Shown here: one piece after another, positions 6,893-14,391 of the stretch | Layout: each line of letters begins with the position of its first letter | Numbering within the stretch: the stretch's first letter is position 1 | NCBI GenBank assembly: GCA_964490895.1 | Contig: CAZBEI010000064.1 | Coordinates: forward strand, 1 to 16,802 | Length of the DNA stretch: 16,802 nucleotides | Source of the DNA: JACRAO01 sp964490895 | Lineage (GTDB): Bacteria; Bdellovibrionota; UBA1018 | Reading direction: 5' to 3' | Program-made: the position numbers and the translations under genes | The notes under the pieces: model-generated | What the model saw: the letters and a program-made list of their open reading frames with translations, nothing else | Databases searched by the model: none | What the model was told of the DNA's origin: nothing

Positions 6893-7630
6893 ATGAAACT
6901 CCCACTATTAGCCCTATTCTTTTTGTCCGGATGGGCTTACGCCTACATCCCACCTACAGAGTTTATTTTAAACTCCCTCGCCAAGAAGCATGTAGGTCCA
7001 ATGGGGGTGCTCGTCAAAAGTAAACTCACCTTTTTTAGCGAGGGTAAACCCGACAAGGGTGAGTATCAAGAAATTGTTTTTGTAAATTTTCAAAACAAAA
7101 CAGCATCTTATCATGTCAAAAACAATGTGAGCGAAGACGTATTTTTAAAAGAGCTCCGTTATTCTGAGCTCCATTTGCTTTTATTCGAAGGAAATGCCGT
7201 GCACCTGACCAAAGGATTGCAATTTGTCCCTCTGGATCGCTCTTGGCTCTCCCGCTACAAAAGCACTGTGGCATGGGTTTTTGGAGATAAAAAAGGACCG
7301 ACTCCACAACTTTGGATTGAAAAAGATCGGTTTTTGCCACTCCAGCTTTTATTTCAAAAAGAGAGCCATTTTTATGCCTTACAGTTTAATGGCTTTGGAT
7401 TTTATAAAGAGTTTCCCTACCCTAAAACGATAACCCTAATGACCTATAAAAATAAACCAGAAGGTGAAATTTTTTGTCAGTTAGAAATGAATGATTTTTA
7501 TGTCTTTCAAGAGCAAAAAGAATTTAAGGAGTGGAAAATAAAAATGAGTCCTCCGCCACCACCAAAAGGGGGAGGCCCTAAGCTAGAAAATCAAGGACTC
7601 AAAACTTATTACGAAAAAATATTAGAGTGA
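6893..7630 (+). CDS. Secreted protein of unknown function, possibly LolA-like
   Basis: About 245 residues. The N-terminus MKLPLLALFFLSGWAYA is a clear Sec signal peptide with a likely cut after A-Y-A. The mature part is rich in short beta-type stretches (LTFFSEG, EIVFVNF, LHLLLFEG, PQLWIEKDRFLPLQLLF, FYALQFNGFGFY). That order resembles the LolA/outer-membrane lipoprotein-sorting fold, but I recognise no diagnostic motif, so this is a fold-level guess. Near the C-terminus there is a P5-K-G3 tract, followed by a short helical tail. I chose ATG at 6893; GTG at 6881 in the same frame adds four residues (MIRE). It overlaps the priA start by four bases (7627-7630, GTGA), which suggests translational coupling. 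Confidence 0.65.
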   Translation: MKLPLLALFFLSGWAYAYIPPTEFILNSLAKKHVGPMGVLVKSKLTFFSEGKPDKGEYQEIVFVNFQNKTASYHVKNNVSEDVFLKELRYSELHLLLFEGNAVHLTKGLQFVPLDRSWLSRYKSTVAWVFGDKKGPTPQLWIEKDRFLPLQLLFQKESHFYALQFNGFGFYKEFPYPKTITLMTYKNKPEGEIFCQLEMNDFYVFQEQKEFKEWKIKMSPPPPPKGGGPKLENQGLKTYYEKILE

Positions 7631-9627
7631 GCACACTTCATCCTCATTTTTTATCTGTGGCAGTGCCCAGACCCGTTCAAAAATTATTTACTTACCTTGT
7701 GCCAGATGCCCTCTTAGATCAAATCAAAGTAGGTGGAGTGGTCAAGGTCCCCTTTGGGCGATCCACGACTCATGCTTTTATAGTGGAACCTCCTAGGCCA
7801 ACCTCAGATTTAGATCCTCACTCGATCAAAGAGATTTTAGAGGTCGGCACCCAAGGGGTCTTAATTCCAAAAGATGTATTAGAGTTGTGCCGCTTTGCGC
7901 AAGAGTTTTACTGTGTTTCTTTGGGCGAAGTCTTGTGCAATGCGCTGCCTTTGTCTTTTTTGAAAGAAAAAAAACCGCGTGCCTCTGCACCAGTGCCAGC
8001 CTTATCGGGCTTTGATGTTGCTCAAAAAATCTATACACTCACCGATCCTCAAAAAGAAGCGTTAAAAACCCTAGAAGCCTCCGCCTCAAAAGTTGGACTT
8101 TTGCATGGAGTGACAGGAAGTGGAAAAACTGAAATTTATATTGAGCTTGCGAGAAAAACACTTCAAGCAGGAAAAGGTGTTCTCATCTTAGTTCCAGAAA
8201 TTGCACTGACCTCTCAGCTCCATGAACGCTTCGAAGCAGGGTTGGGTAAAAAAGTTGGGCTTTGGCATTCGGCTCTTTCGGAGGGTCACAGACAAGCGCA
8301 GGTGAGAGAGTTGCGAGAAGGGCGTCTCCAAGTTTTAGTGGGTGCTCGTTCGGCAGTTTTTGCTCCTATCCAAAATTTGGGGCTTATTGTTGTTGACGAA
8401 GAACACGACTCTTCTTACAAACAAGAAGATCGCGTCAGATACCATGCCCGAGATTTGGCGATTGTCAGGGGAAAAATCACAAACTCTAAAGTCATTTTAG
8501 GCTCTGCCACTCCAAGCCTAGAGACAAGGGAGAGAGTCCAAGAAAATAAATATACCTGTGCACGATTGACTCAAAGGATAAGCCAAGCAGGCGTGCCACA
8601 AATCGAAGTGGTGAGGCTTACCCCAGAAAACCTTGTTCCCAATATTCAAGCTGCACTCTCTCAGGAGACACTCAAAGCAATTCAAGACACGGTCAGCTTA
8701 GGCAATCAGGTGCTGATTTATCTCAACCGTAGAGGATTTGCTTCGTGTATTGTTTGCCAAGATTGTGGCGAAGTCCCGCAGTGTAAAAACTGCTCTGTCT
8801 CTCTCACTTTTTATAAGAAAAAAAATGCGCTCCAATGTCATTGCTGCGGGTATTTCGTTCGTACCCCCGAGACGTGCAAAAAATGCCAGAGTGCACGGTT
8901 ACGTTTATTGGGAGCAGGAACGGAGAGTTTAGAAGAAGAACTCCCCAAACTTGTCCCTGAAGCCAAAATTTTGAGACTCGATCGCGATCATGTCACGAGC
9001 CATACTCGACTTCGTAAAATTTTAGAGGATTTTAAGAACAATAAAGCTAACGTTCTCTTAGGTACACAGATGTTAGTCAAGGGGCATGATTTTCCACAGG
9101 TGACTTTAGTGGTGGTTGTCATTGCCGATGCCCTTTTTAGATGGCCAGATTTTAGAGCGCCGGAGCGAGCGTTTCAAATTTTAACTCAAGTGTCTGGAAG
9201 AGCGGGTCGAGGAGAGAAGCCAGGGCGTGTGATCATACAAACCTATGACGAATCTCACCCTCTGATGCAGACGATTTTGGGAAATCAAAAAGAAGAAGTT
9301 TTTTTAGCGCACGAGAGAGAGCTTCGACAAGAGCTCGGTTACCCCCCCTTTGGGAGAATTGCAAAATTTCGAATGGAAGGCAAAAAAAAAGAAGATGTCA
9401 TAAAAAAAATTGAAACCATTGCTCTTTTGTTAAAAAACGACAAAAAACTCACTCTTTTAGGGCCAAGTGAGGCTTTTTTAGAACGTGCAAAGGGAGTCTT
9501 TCGCTGGGATTTGCTCATTAAAGCTTCTACGATTCAAGATTTAAGGCAGGCTATTCAAAAAAGCCTGCACTACTGCCAGGAGAAAAAGTGGTCCTATCTT
9601 GTAGATATGGATCCTTACAGTGTATAG
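7627..9627 (+). CDS. priA: Primosomal replication restart helicase PriA, without winged-helix segment
   Basis: A 666-residue superfamily 2 helicase that recognises stalled forks and reloads the replisome. In order: the 3'-DNA-binding domain (about 1-112, VPRPVQKLFTYLVP and VGGVVKVPFG), helicase motif I GVTGSGKTE (Lys167), motif II DEEHDSSYKQED (257-268), RYHARDLA, and motif III LGSATPSLET (291-300). Eight zinc-binding cysteines follow as four pairs (377/380, 386/389, 404/407, 417/420), then GTQMLVKGHDFP and SGRAGRGEKPG. Compared with E. coli PriA (732 residues, Walker lysine 230), almost the whole 66-residue deficit lies between the DNA-binding domain and motif I. There a linker of only about 25 residues replaces the winged-helix domain. 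GTG start, 4-base overlap with the upstream gene. Confidence 0.95.
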   Translation: MSTLHPHFLSVAVPRPVQKLFTYLVPDALLDQIKVGGVVKVPFGRSTTHAFIVEPPRPTSDLDPHSIKEILEVGTQGVLIPKDVLELCRFAQEFYCVSLGEVLCNALPLSFLKEKKPRASAPVPALSGFDVAQKIYTLTDPQKEALKTLEASASKVGLLHGVTGSGKTEIYIELARKTLQAGKGVLILVPEIALTSQLHERFEAGLGKKVGLWHSALSEGHRQAQVRELREGRLQVLVGARSAVFAPIQNLGLIVVDEEHDSSYKQEDRVRYHARDLAIVRGKITNSKVILGSATPSLETRERVQENKYTCARLTQRISQAGVPQIEVVRLTPENLVPNIQAALSQETLKAIQDTVSLGNQVLIYLNRRGFASCIVCQDCGEVPQCKNCSVSLTFYKKKNALQCHCCGYFVRTPETCKKCQSARLRLLGAGTESLEEELPKLVPEAKILRLDRDHVTSHTRLRKILEDFKNNKANVLLGTQMLVKGHDFPQVTLVVVVIADALFRWPDFRAPERAFQILTQVSGRAGRGEKPGRVIIQTYDESHPLMQTILGNQKEEVFLAHERELRQELGYPPFGRIAKFRMEGKKKEDVIKKIETIALLLKNDKKLTLLGPSEAFLERAKGVFRWDLLIKASTIQDLRQAIQKSLHYCQEKKWSYLVDMDPYSV

Positions 9628-9644
9628 TTGGGTGAGGGGGAGTG

Positions 9645-10361
9645 ATGACTGAAGTCAAAGAGTCCAAAAGGCCTCGCTCAAAGATCCAAGCATCAATCGA
9701 AAAGGCACGCCAAGATCAGCGTCTGGATGTTTTTAGAAAACGTATTGACCACGTCAAGCAAGGACTCAAAGCGTTCGAAGCCAATAAAAATGCAGACGCG
9801 ATCAAATTTTTTACAACTTATTTGAAAATTTTAGAAGACTGGAAAGATGTTTCTCCAGGAGGACTTAATCCAAGCTATTTTAATTTAAAAAAAGAAGTGC
9901 CAGAGATTTTGCTCATCAATGCAGTGTATTGGACACTCACTAAAATTTATGACAAGTCACAATCCGCCACAGGGAAAGAATTTTTTCAGTGCTTAGAAAA
10001 ATTTCTAGTTTTTTCAAAAGGGATGTCCCACCAAAAACTTTCTGCAGAGCATATTCGGATTTACATCAATCAAGAAAAACCGATGCACAAGGACGCTCTA
10101 AAAAATGCATACAAATTGATTGGTGGAGGAGGTTGTTTCATCGCCTCGTCGCTACTGGATGTGACCGATGAGAAAACTTTTTTAAAATTAAGAAAATTTA
10201 AGGCTGATGTTTTGGAAAAAAATGAAACCGGGAAATTATTCATCAAATGTTATTATTATGTTGGGCCCCCTGTGGCTTTTCTCTTAGATCGCCTGCCGTT
10301 GCCGTTTCGCAAAGCGTGCGGGAAGAGTTTGGATATTGTGGCGAGGGTGCTAATGCAATAA
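9645..10361 (+). CDS. CFI-box C-terminal domain protein, unknown function
   Basis: About 238 residues. The N-terminus is basic and highly charged. Residues 20-130 look helical, with possible TPR-like repeats (LKAFEANKNADAIKFFTTYLK). Near residue 160 comes a glycine hinge GGGGCFIAS, followed by a helical segment ending LLDRLPLPFRKACGKSLDIVARVL. This matches the CFI-box C-terminal module: Cys-Phe-Ile-Ala, then a leucine/arginine helix, then a YYxxxPPVA-like turn (here YYYVGPPVAFLL). The module is known from deltaproteobacteria and relatives at the ends of many otherwise unrelated proteins, and its role is unknown to me. ATG at 9645 is preferred over GTG at 9642 because GAGGGGGA (9634-9641) is better spaced. 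It follows priA by 17 bases and overlaps the 3' end of convergent lepB by 12. Confidence 0.75.
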   Translation: MTEVKESKRPRSKIQASIEKARQDQRLDVFRKRIDHVKQGLKAFEANKNADAIKFFTTYLKILEDWKDVSPGGLNPSYFNLKKEVPEILLINAVYWTLTKIYDKSQSATGKEFFQCLEKFLVFSKGMSHQKLSAEHIRIYINQEKPMHKDALKNAYKLIGGGGCFIASSLLDVTDEKTFLKLRKFKADVLEKNETGKLFIKCYYYVGPPVAFLLDRLPLPFRKACGKSLDIVARVLMQ

Positions 10362-11096
10362 AGTCCCAATCCGAGTGGGTCTAAAAATATACTGTGTGTC
10401 GGTAAAGCTAATCCACATCGAGAGCCAAATGAAAATCGCGCGCCCTTTTACATTTTTCATCGGAACAAATCCCCAAAAGCGACTGTCATTAGAAAAATCC
10501 CGGTTGTCACCCATCACAAATAAGCTATCCTCTGGAACAGTGATGGGGCCATAGTTTTCGCCAATAGGATTATTTTTATCAAGCATCATCAAATGATCTT
10601 TTTTATCTAAGTGCTCCAAGAAAATATCCAGGTGGTTTTTTCCGTATTTAGGATCATCTAAAGTTTTAAAAATTTCTTCGCTCTGTGTCTGTGGAATACC
10701 GTCTCTCGAAATCGGAGCATTGTTGATAAAAAGGACTTTATTTCTAAGCTCTACAATGTCACCCGGCACGCCCACCGTGCGCTTGATATAATAGAGGCTT
10801 TCGTCTTTGGGATAAATAAAAACGACAATATCTCCTCTTTTTGGGGGATCCCGCTTTATGAGGTAAATGGGATCATGCCCAAACCAATCCGAAAAGGGGA
10901 CCTTAAATCCATAGGCAAATTTATTGACGAATATATGGTCTCCCACCAAGAGGGTCGGGATCATTGAACCCGATGGGATTTTGAAGGCTTCGACGATACT
11001 CGAACGAATCATAAATACCACTATGAGCGCGAGCCCCAGAGAGACAACGTTTTCAATTATCCATTGCTTCGTCGTTTTTTGCTTGGTTTGAGTCAT
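10350..11096 (-). CDS. lepB: Signal peptidase I
   Basis: A 248-residue membrane serine protease that removes signal peptides from exported preproteins on the periplasmic side. One N-terminal transmembrane helix (about residues 13-33) precedes the catalytic box PSGSMIPTL, with nucleophile Ser44. The general-base Lys105 lies in YIKRTVGVPGD. The C-terminal boxes GDNRDFSNDSRFWG and VKGRAIFIW are intact. Compared with E. coli LepB (324 residues, two N-terminal helices) this is the shorter one-helix form. Its start is 48 bases from the divergent LptF/G permease gene, so the two promoters must lie close together. Its end overlaps the CFI-box gene by 12 bases. Confidence 0.96.
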   Translation of the reverse strand: MTQTKQKTTKQWIIENVVSLGLALIVVFMIRSSIVEAFKIPSGSMIPTLLVGDHIFVNKFAYGFKVPFSDWFGHDPIYLIKRDPPKRGDIVVFIYPKDESLYYIKRTVGVPGDIVELRNKVLFINNAPISRDGIPQTQSEEIFKTLDDPKYGKNHLDIFLEHLDKKDHLMMLDKNNPIGENYGPITVPEDSLFVMGDNRDFSNDSRFWGFVPMKNVKGRAIFIWLSMWISFTDTQYIFRPTRIGTLLH

Positions 11097-11144
11097 ACTG
11101 CTGCTATACCCTGGAATTACAAAGAGCGGTAGAGTAAAAATAGC

Positions 11145-12227
11145 ATGAAGACATTGGATTGGTATATTACGTCTAGTTTTTTAAAAAATTTAGGGTTGAC
11201 TCTCTTTATCGTTACAACGATTTTTTTTGTTCAAGGTCTGATTGGCGAATTGCTAGATAGAGAATTTCTTTCGTCCCAGGTTCTTTTTCATCATACACTC
11301 CTATTGCCTCAGATTACAGTACAGATGACACCCCCAGCCGTTCTTCTGGCCTGTGTATTAACACTCTCGTCTTTTAATCGAGCGAGTGAGCTTGTGGCCT
11401 TTTATTCTCTGGGTATTAGCTTAATGCGCATTTGTACTGTTATTTTAACTCTAGTCTTTATGATCTGTTGTGTTAGTTTGGTTTTTCAAGATCGAGTTTT
11501 GCCTTATTTTTTTAAAAAAAGGACCACTTACTATTGGAAAGAAATGAAGCAGAGGTCTGATTTTTACTTAGATATCAAACAAGATAAAATCTGGTATCGA
11601 ACTCAAAATCTTATTTATAATTTAAAAAGTTTTGATTCTCGAACCCAGACGATTTACGGAATGTCCGTTTATACCTTCGATAAGGAGTTTAATTTAGTTC
11701 AAGTCGTAGAGGCCAAGAAGGCTCTTTATACCCCTCAAGGTTGGCGTTTTATAGACGGAAGTGTGACCCTTTTTTCAAAAGTGGATCCCTTTCCACTGGC
11801 CCAGAGCTTTAAAGAAAAGGAACTTGTCATTTCTCAGACTCCCAAAGACTTTCAAGAAATTGAAAAGGAAATAGAGGGGCTTCGGTTAAAAGAACTTCAC
11901 CGCTATATTCAAAAAATCAAAGCTGCGGGTGCTGACACAAAAAGCTACGAAGTCAAACTGCAATCAAAAATGAGTCTAAGTTTTATCTCTTTGATCATGT
12001 GTATTTTAGGAATTCCCTTTGCTGTCGGTTCTACGCGCAAAGGAGGATTTGCAAAAGACTTTGGTTTTTGTCTTTTTCTCACTTTTTTTTATTGGCTTTT
12101 TTACTCCATTGGATTATCGCTGGGTGAAAATGGTACTCTTTCGCCTTGGTTTGGGGCCTGGTTACCCAGTGCTGTTTTTTTGGCATTGGCACTTGTGTTA
12201 CTTGGAAAGAGAAAGATTTTGGCTTAA
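11145..12227 (+). CDS. LptF/LptG (YjgP/YjgQ) family LPS-export permease
   Basis: A 360-residue inner-membrane component of the LptB2FG transporter, which extracts LPS and passes it to the periplasmic bridge. The architecture is the family's: three transmembrane helices in about residues 12-120, a periplasmic beta-jellyroll domain of about 140 residues (DKIWYRTQNLIYNLKSFD and following), and three C-terminal helices (about 275-355). MKTLDWYITSSFLKNLGLTL and the LVAFYSLGIS turn (coupling-helix region for LptB) are typical. I cannot decide between LptF and LptG from one copy. It is the first gene of a packed operon with def, fmt, rpe and hutH: def starts 2 bases after its stop. Confidence 0.9.
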   Translation: MKTLDWYITSSFLKNLGLTLFIVTTIFFVQGLIGELLDREFLSSQVLFHHTLLLPQITVQMTPPAVLLACVLTLSSFNRASELVAFYSLGISLMRICTVILTLVFMICCVSLVFQDRVLPYFFKKRTTYYWKEMKQRSDFYLDIKQDKIWYRTQNLIYNLKSFDSRTQTIYGMSVYTFDKEFNLVQVVEAKKALYTPQGWRFIDGSVTLFSKVDPFPLAQSFKEKELVISQTPKDFQEIEKEIEGLRLKELHRYIQKIKAAGADTKSYEVKLQSKMSLSFISLIMCILGIPFAVGSTRKGGFAKDFGFCLFLTFFYWLFYSIGLSLGENGTLSPWFGAWLPSAVFLALALVLLGKRKILA

Positions 12228-12229
12228 AG

Positions 12230-12823
12230 ATGGCAAAATTAAAAATATTTACTTTTCCTGACCCTATTTTGTCGCAAAAAGCTTTGCCGATTGCACACAT
12301 TGACAAATCTTTCCAGCAGTTGGCCGAGGACATGCTCGAAACGATGTATGATGCCCCTGGCGTTGGACTTGCAGCCAATCAAGTGGGAGTTTTACAAAGG
12401 ATTCTAGTCATTGACACCGAGTATGATTTTGAAGAGCTCCCCGAAGGGTCTTCTGCGCCTTCCGTAATAAAAAATAAAAAACCAAGAGTGATTCTTAATC
12501 CTCAAATTATTTCTTGCGAAGGCTCCATTTCTTTTAGCGAAGGCTGTCTTTCCGTTCCTGAATTTACTGCAGAAGTCGATCGTTCAGAAAAATTAAAACT
12601 CCAATATCAAGACTTGGATGGAGTGACTCAGACTTTGAGTGCGGATGGACTTTTGGCTGTTGCGATCCAACATGAAATAGACCACTTAGATGGAAAGCTT
12701 TTTATTGATCGCCTGAGTCCTATTAAGAAAGAAATCGTCAAAAAAAGATTAAAAAAAGAGAGATTGGAACGAGAAAGTAGCGGTATCAGTGCAATCTTTC
12801 GAAAAAAAGAAAAAGGATTTTAA
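12230..12823 (+). CDS. def: Peptide deformylase
   Basis: A 197-residue metalloenzyme removing the formyl group from N-terminal fMet of nascent proteins. All three motifs are present: G44-V-G-L-A-A-N-Q51, E105-G-C106-L-S-V-P, and Q147-H148-E149-I-D-H152, giving the Cys/His/His metal site and catalytic Glu. Between motifs 1 and 2 there is a roughly 15-20 residue insertion (about 65-85, Glu/Ser/Pro/Lys-rich) relative to E. coli. The C-terminal tail is Lys/Arg/Glu rich. The frame is open further upstream, to 12146 inside the permease gene. The ATG at 12230 is chosen because it gives the family N-terminus (MAKLKIFTFPDPIL) and sits 2 bases after the preceding stop. It is followed by fmt after 3 bases. 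Confidence 0.96.
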   Translation: MAKLKIFTFPDPILSQKALPIAHIDKSFQQLAEDMLETMYDAPGVGLAANQVGVLQRILVIDTEYDFEELPEGSSAPSVIKNKKPRVILNPQIISCEGSISFSEGCLSVPEFTAEVDRSEKLKLQYQDLDGVTQTLSADGLLAVAIQHEIDHLDGKLFIDRLSPIKKEIVKKRLKKERLERESSGISAIFRKKEKGF

Positions 12824-12826
12824 ACC

Positions 12827-13738
12827 ATGCTACGAACTTTGTTCATGGGCACTCCTGATTTTGCAGTTCCAAGTTTGATCGCGCTCACCCAGTGTTCTCA
12901 TGTCGTAGGGGTTTGCACTCAGCCGGATCGCCCCTCAGGCAGGGGGCTCAAATTGCACCCCAGTGCTGTGAAAAAAAAAGCCCTAGAACTTGGGCTGCCT
13001 CTTTTTGAAAAGTTAGATAAATTAAATCTGGATGTCATTGTGGTTGTGGCCTATGGAGAAATTTTGAAAAAAAATATTCTGGAATTACCTCCTTTGGGAT
13101 GCATCAACGTCCATGCTTCGCTTTTGCCTCGTTGGAGAGGAGCGGCTCCTATTGCCTGGGCTCTTTTGTCTGGAGATCGAGAGACAGGAGTGACCACGCA
13201 AAGAATCGTACAAAAATTAGATGCAGGGGATATTTTATTGCAATCTAAAACTGCCATTTTGCCCCAAGATAATGTCCAAACGCTTCACCATCGTTTGAGC
13301 ACGATGGGAGCTACTCTTTTGGTAGAAACACTGCAAAAGTTAAAAGCCGGCTCTCTTGCCCCACAATCGCAGTTAGAATCTCTGGTGACTTATGCACCTA
13401 AATTGACTAAAAAAATGGAAGGTTTAGATTTGTCACAGACCGCAGAGTCGTTAGAACGGCGTGTGCGCGCGCTCAATCCATGGCCTGGGACAAGCATTGA
13501 GGTTCGAGGGATAAAATTAAAAATCCTAGATGTGAGTCTCAAAAAAGATTTGCTGGGTTTCGAAGGTTACCTCTACGAAAAAGCAGGCATGCTTTTGCTT
13601 GGAGCCAAAGAGGGGTCGCTTGAATTAAAAAAAATACAGTGGGAGGGGAAAAAAGAGACCGGCACCGAGGCGTTTTTGAATGGCTTAAAAGGGCGTGGCG
13701 AGAGTTTGCCAATTGAGATAAACTCCCCACACTCATGA
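12827..13738 (+). CDS. fmt: Methionyl-tRNA formyltransferase
   Basis: A 303-residue enzyme formylating Met-tRNA(fMet) with 10-formyltetrahydrofolate, so it works in sequence with Def upstream. The N-terminal catalytic domain has MGTPDFAVPSL (residues 7-17), the catalytic Asn94 and His96 in NVHASLLPRWRGAAPI, and Asp133 in KLDAGDIL. The C-terminal beta-barrel tRNA-binding domain begins near residue 200, with RRVRALNPWPG a clear landmark. Slightly shorter than E. coli Fmt (315) but complete. Its stop overlaps the rpe start by four bases (13735-13738, ATGA), indicating coupled translation. Confidence 0.97.
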   Translation: MLRTLFMGTPDFAVPSLIALTQCSHVVGVCTQPDRPSGRGLKLHPSAVKKKALELGLPLFEKLDKLNLDVIVVVAYGEILKKNILELPPLGCINVHASLLPRWRGAAPIAWALLSGDRETGVTTQRIVQKLDAGDILLQSKTAILPQDNVQTLHHRLSTMGATLLVETLQKLKAGSLAPQSQLESLVTYAPKLTKKMEGLDLSQTAESLERRVRALNPWPGTSIEVRGIKLKILDVSLKKDLLGFEGYLYEKAGMLLLGAKEGSLELKKIQWEGKKETGTEAFLNGLKGRGESLPIEINSPHS

Positions 13739-14391
13739 GAGCACTCATTGCACCTTCTTTATTGTCAGCTGATTTTTCTTGTTTGGGCCAAGAACTGTGT
13801 TCGGTTCAAAAGGCAGGGGCAGATTGGATTCATCTGGATATTATGGATGGACATTTTGTGCCTAATTTGACGATTGGTCCGGCTGTTGTCAAAGCTCTCA
13901 GACCTCTGACAAAGCTCCCTTTGGATTGTCACTTGATGGTGAGTCGACCACAAGATTGGATTGTGCCTTTTGCACAATCGGGTGCTGATATCATTACAAT
14001 TCATGCCGAAGCTACTTTACATTTGGATCGCTTGCTCAATCAAATTGTGGAACTTGGCTGTAAAGCGGGAGTGTCAATCAACCCCAGCACGCCTCTGAGC
14101 ACTATTGAGGCTATCTTAGATACAGTCGATTTAGTGCTCATCATGAGTGTGAACCCTGGATTTGGTGGGCAAAAATTTATCAAAAGTTCTCTGAAAAAAG
14201 TGGAGGATTTGGTGAAATTGCGTAGAAAGAAAAAATTTTTGATCGAGATCGACGGAGGGATCAATCGAGACACCATTGGCTTATCGGCTCGCGCGGGTTG
14301 TGATGTATTTGTCGCAGGGTCTGCGGTTTTTTCAGAAAAACCGTATAAAAAAGCAATTCAGAAGTTGAGAGAGGCAGCATGCAAACATTAG
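13735..14391 (+). CDS. rpe: Ribulose-phosphate 3-epimerase
   Basis: A 218-residue TIM-barrel enzyme interconverting ribulose-5-phosphate and xylulose-5-phosphate in the pentose phosphate pathway. The landmarks are IAPSLLSADF (5-14), the metal-ligand segment H33-L-D35-I-M-D-G-H-F-V-P-N, L-D-C-H66-L-M-V, MSVNPGFGGQKF near 140-151, and EIDGGIN near 171-177, with VAGSAVF at the phosphate-binding end. Length is normal. The start ATG overlaps fmt by four bases, and the end overlaps hutH by 13. Confidence 0.97.
   Translation: MRALIAPSLLSADFSCLGQELCSVQKAGADWIHLDIMDGHFVPNLTIGPAVVKALRPLTKLPLDCHLMVSRPQDWIVPFAQSGADIITIHAEATLHLDRLLNQIVELGCKAGVSINPSTPLSTIEAILDTVDLVLIMSVNPGFGGQKFIKSSLKKVEDLVKLRRKKKFLIEIDGGINRDTIGLSARAGCDVFVAGSAVFSEKPYKKAIQKLREAACKH

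Noticed and set aside
9382..9409. A9 and A8 runs in priA (and A9 in fmt at 12971-12979) as possible frameshift sites
   Set aside because: The reading frames stay intact through these runs, and they encode Lys-rich surface segments. There is no overlapping alternative product to suggest programmed slippage.
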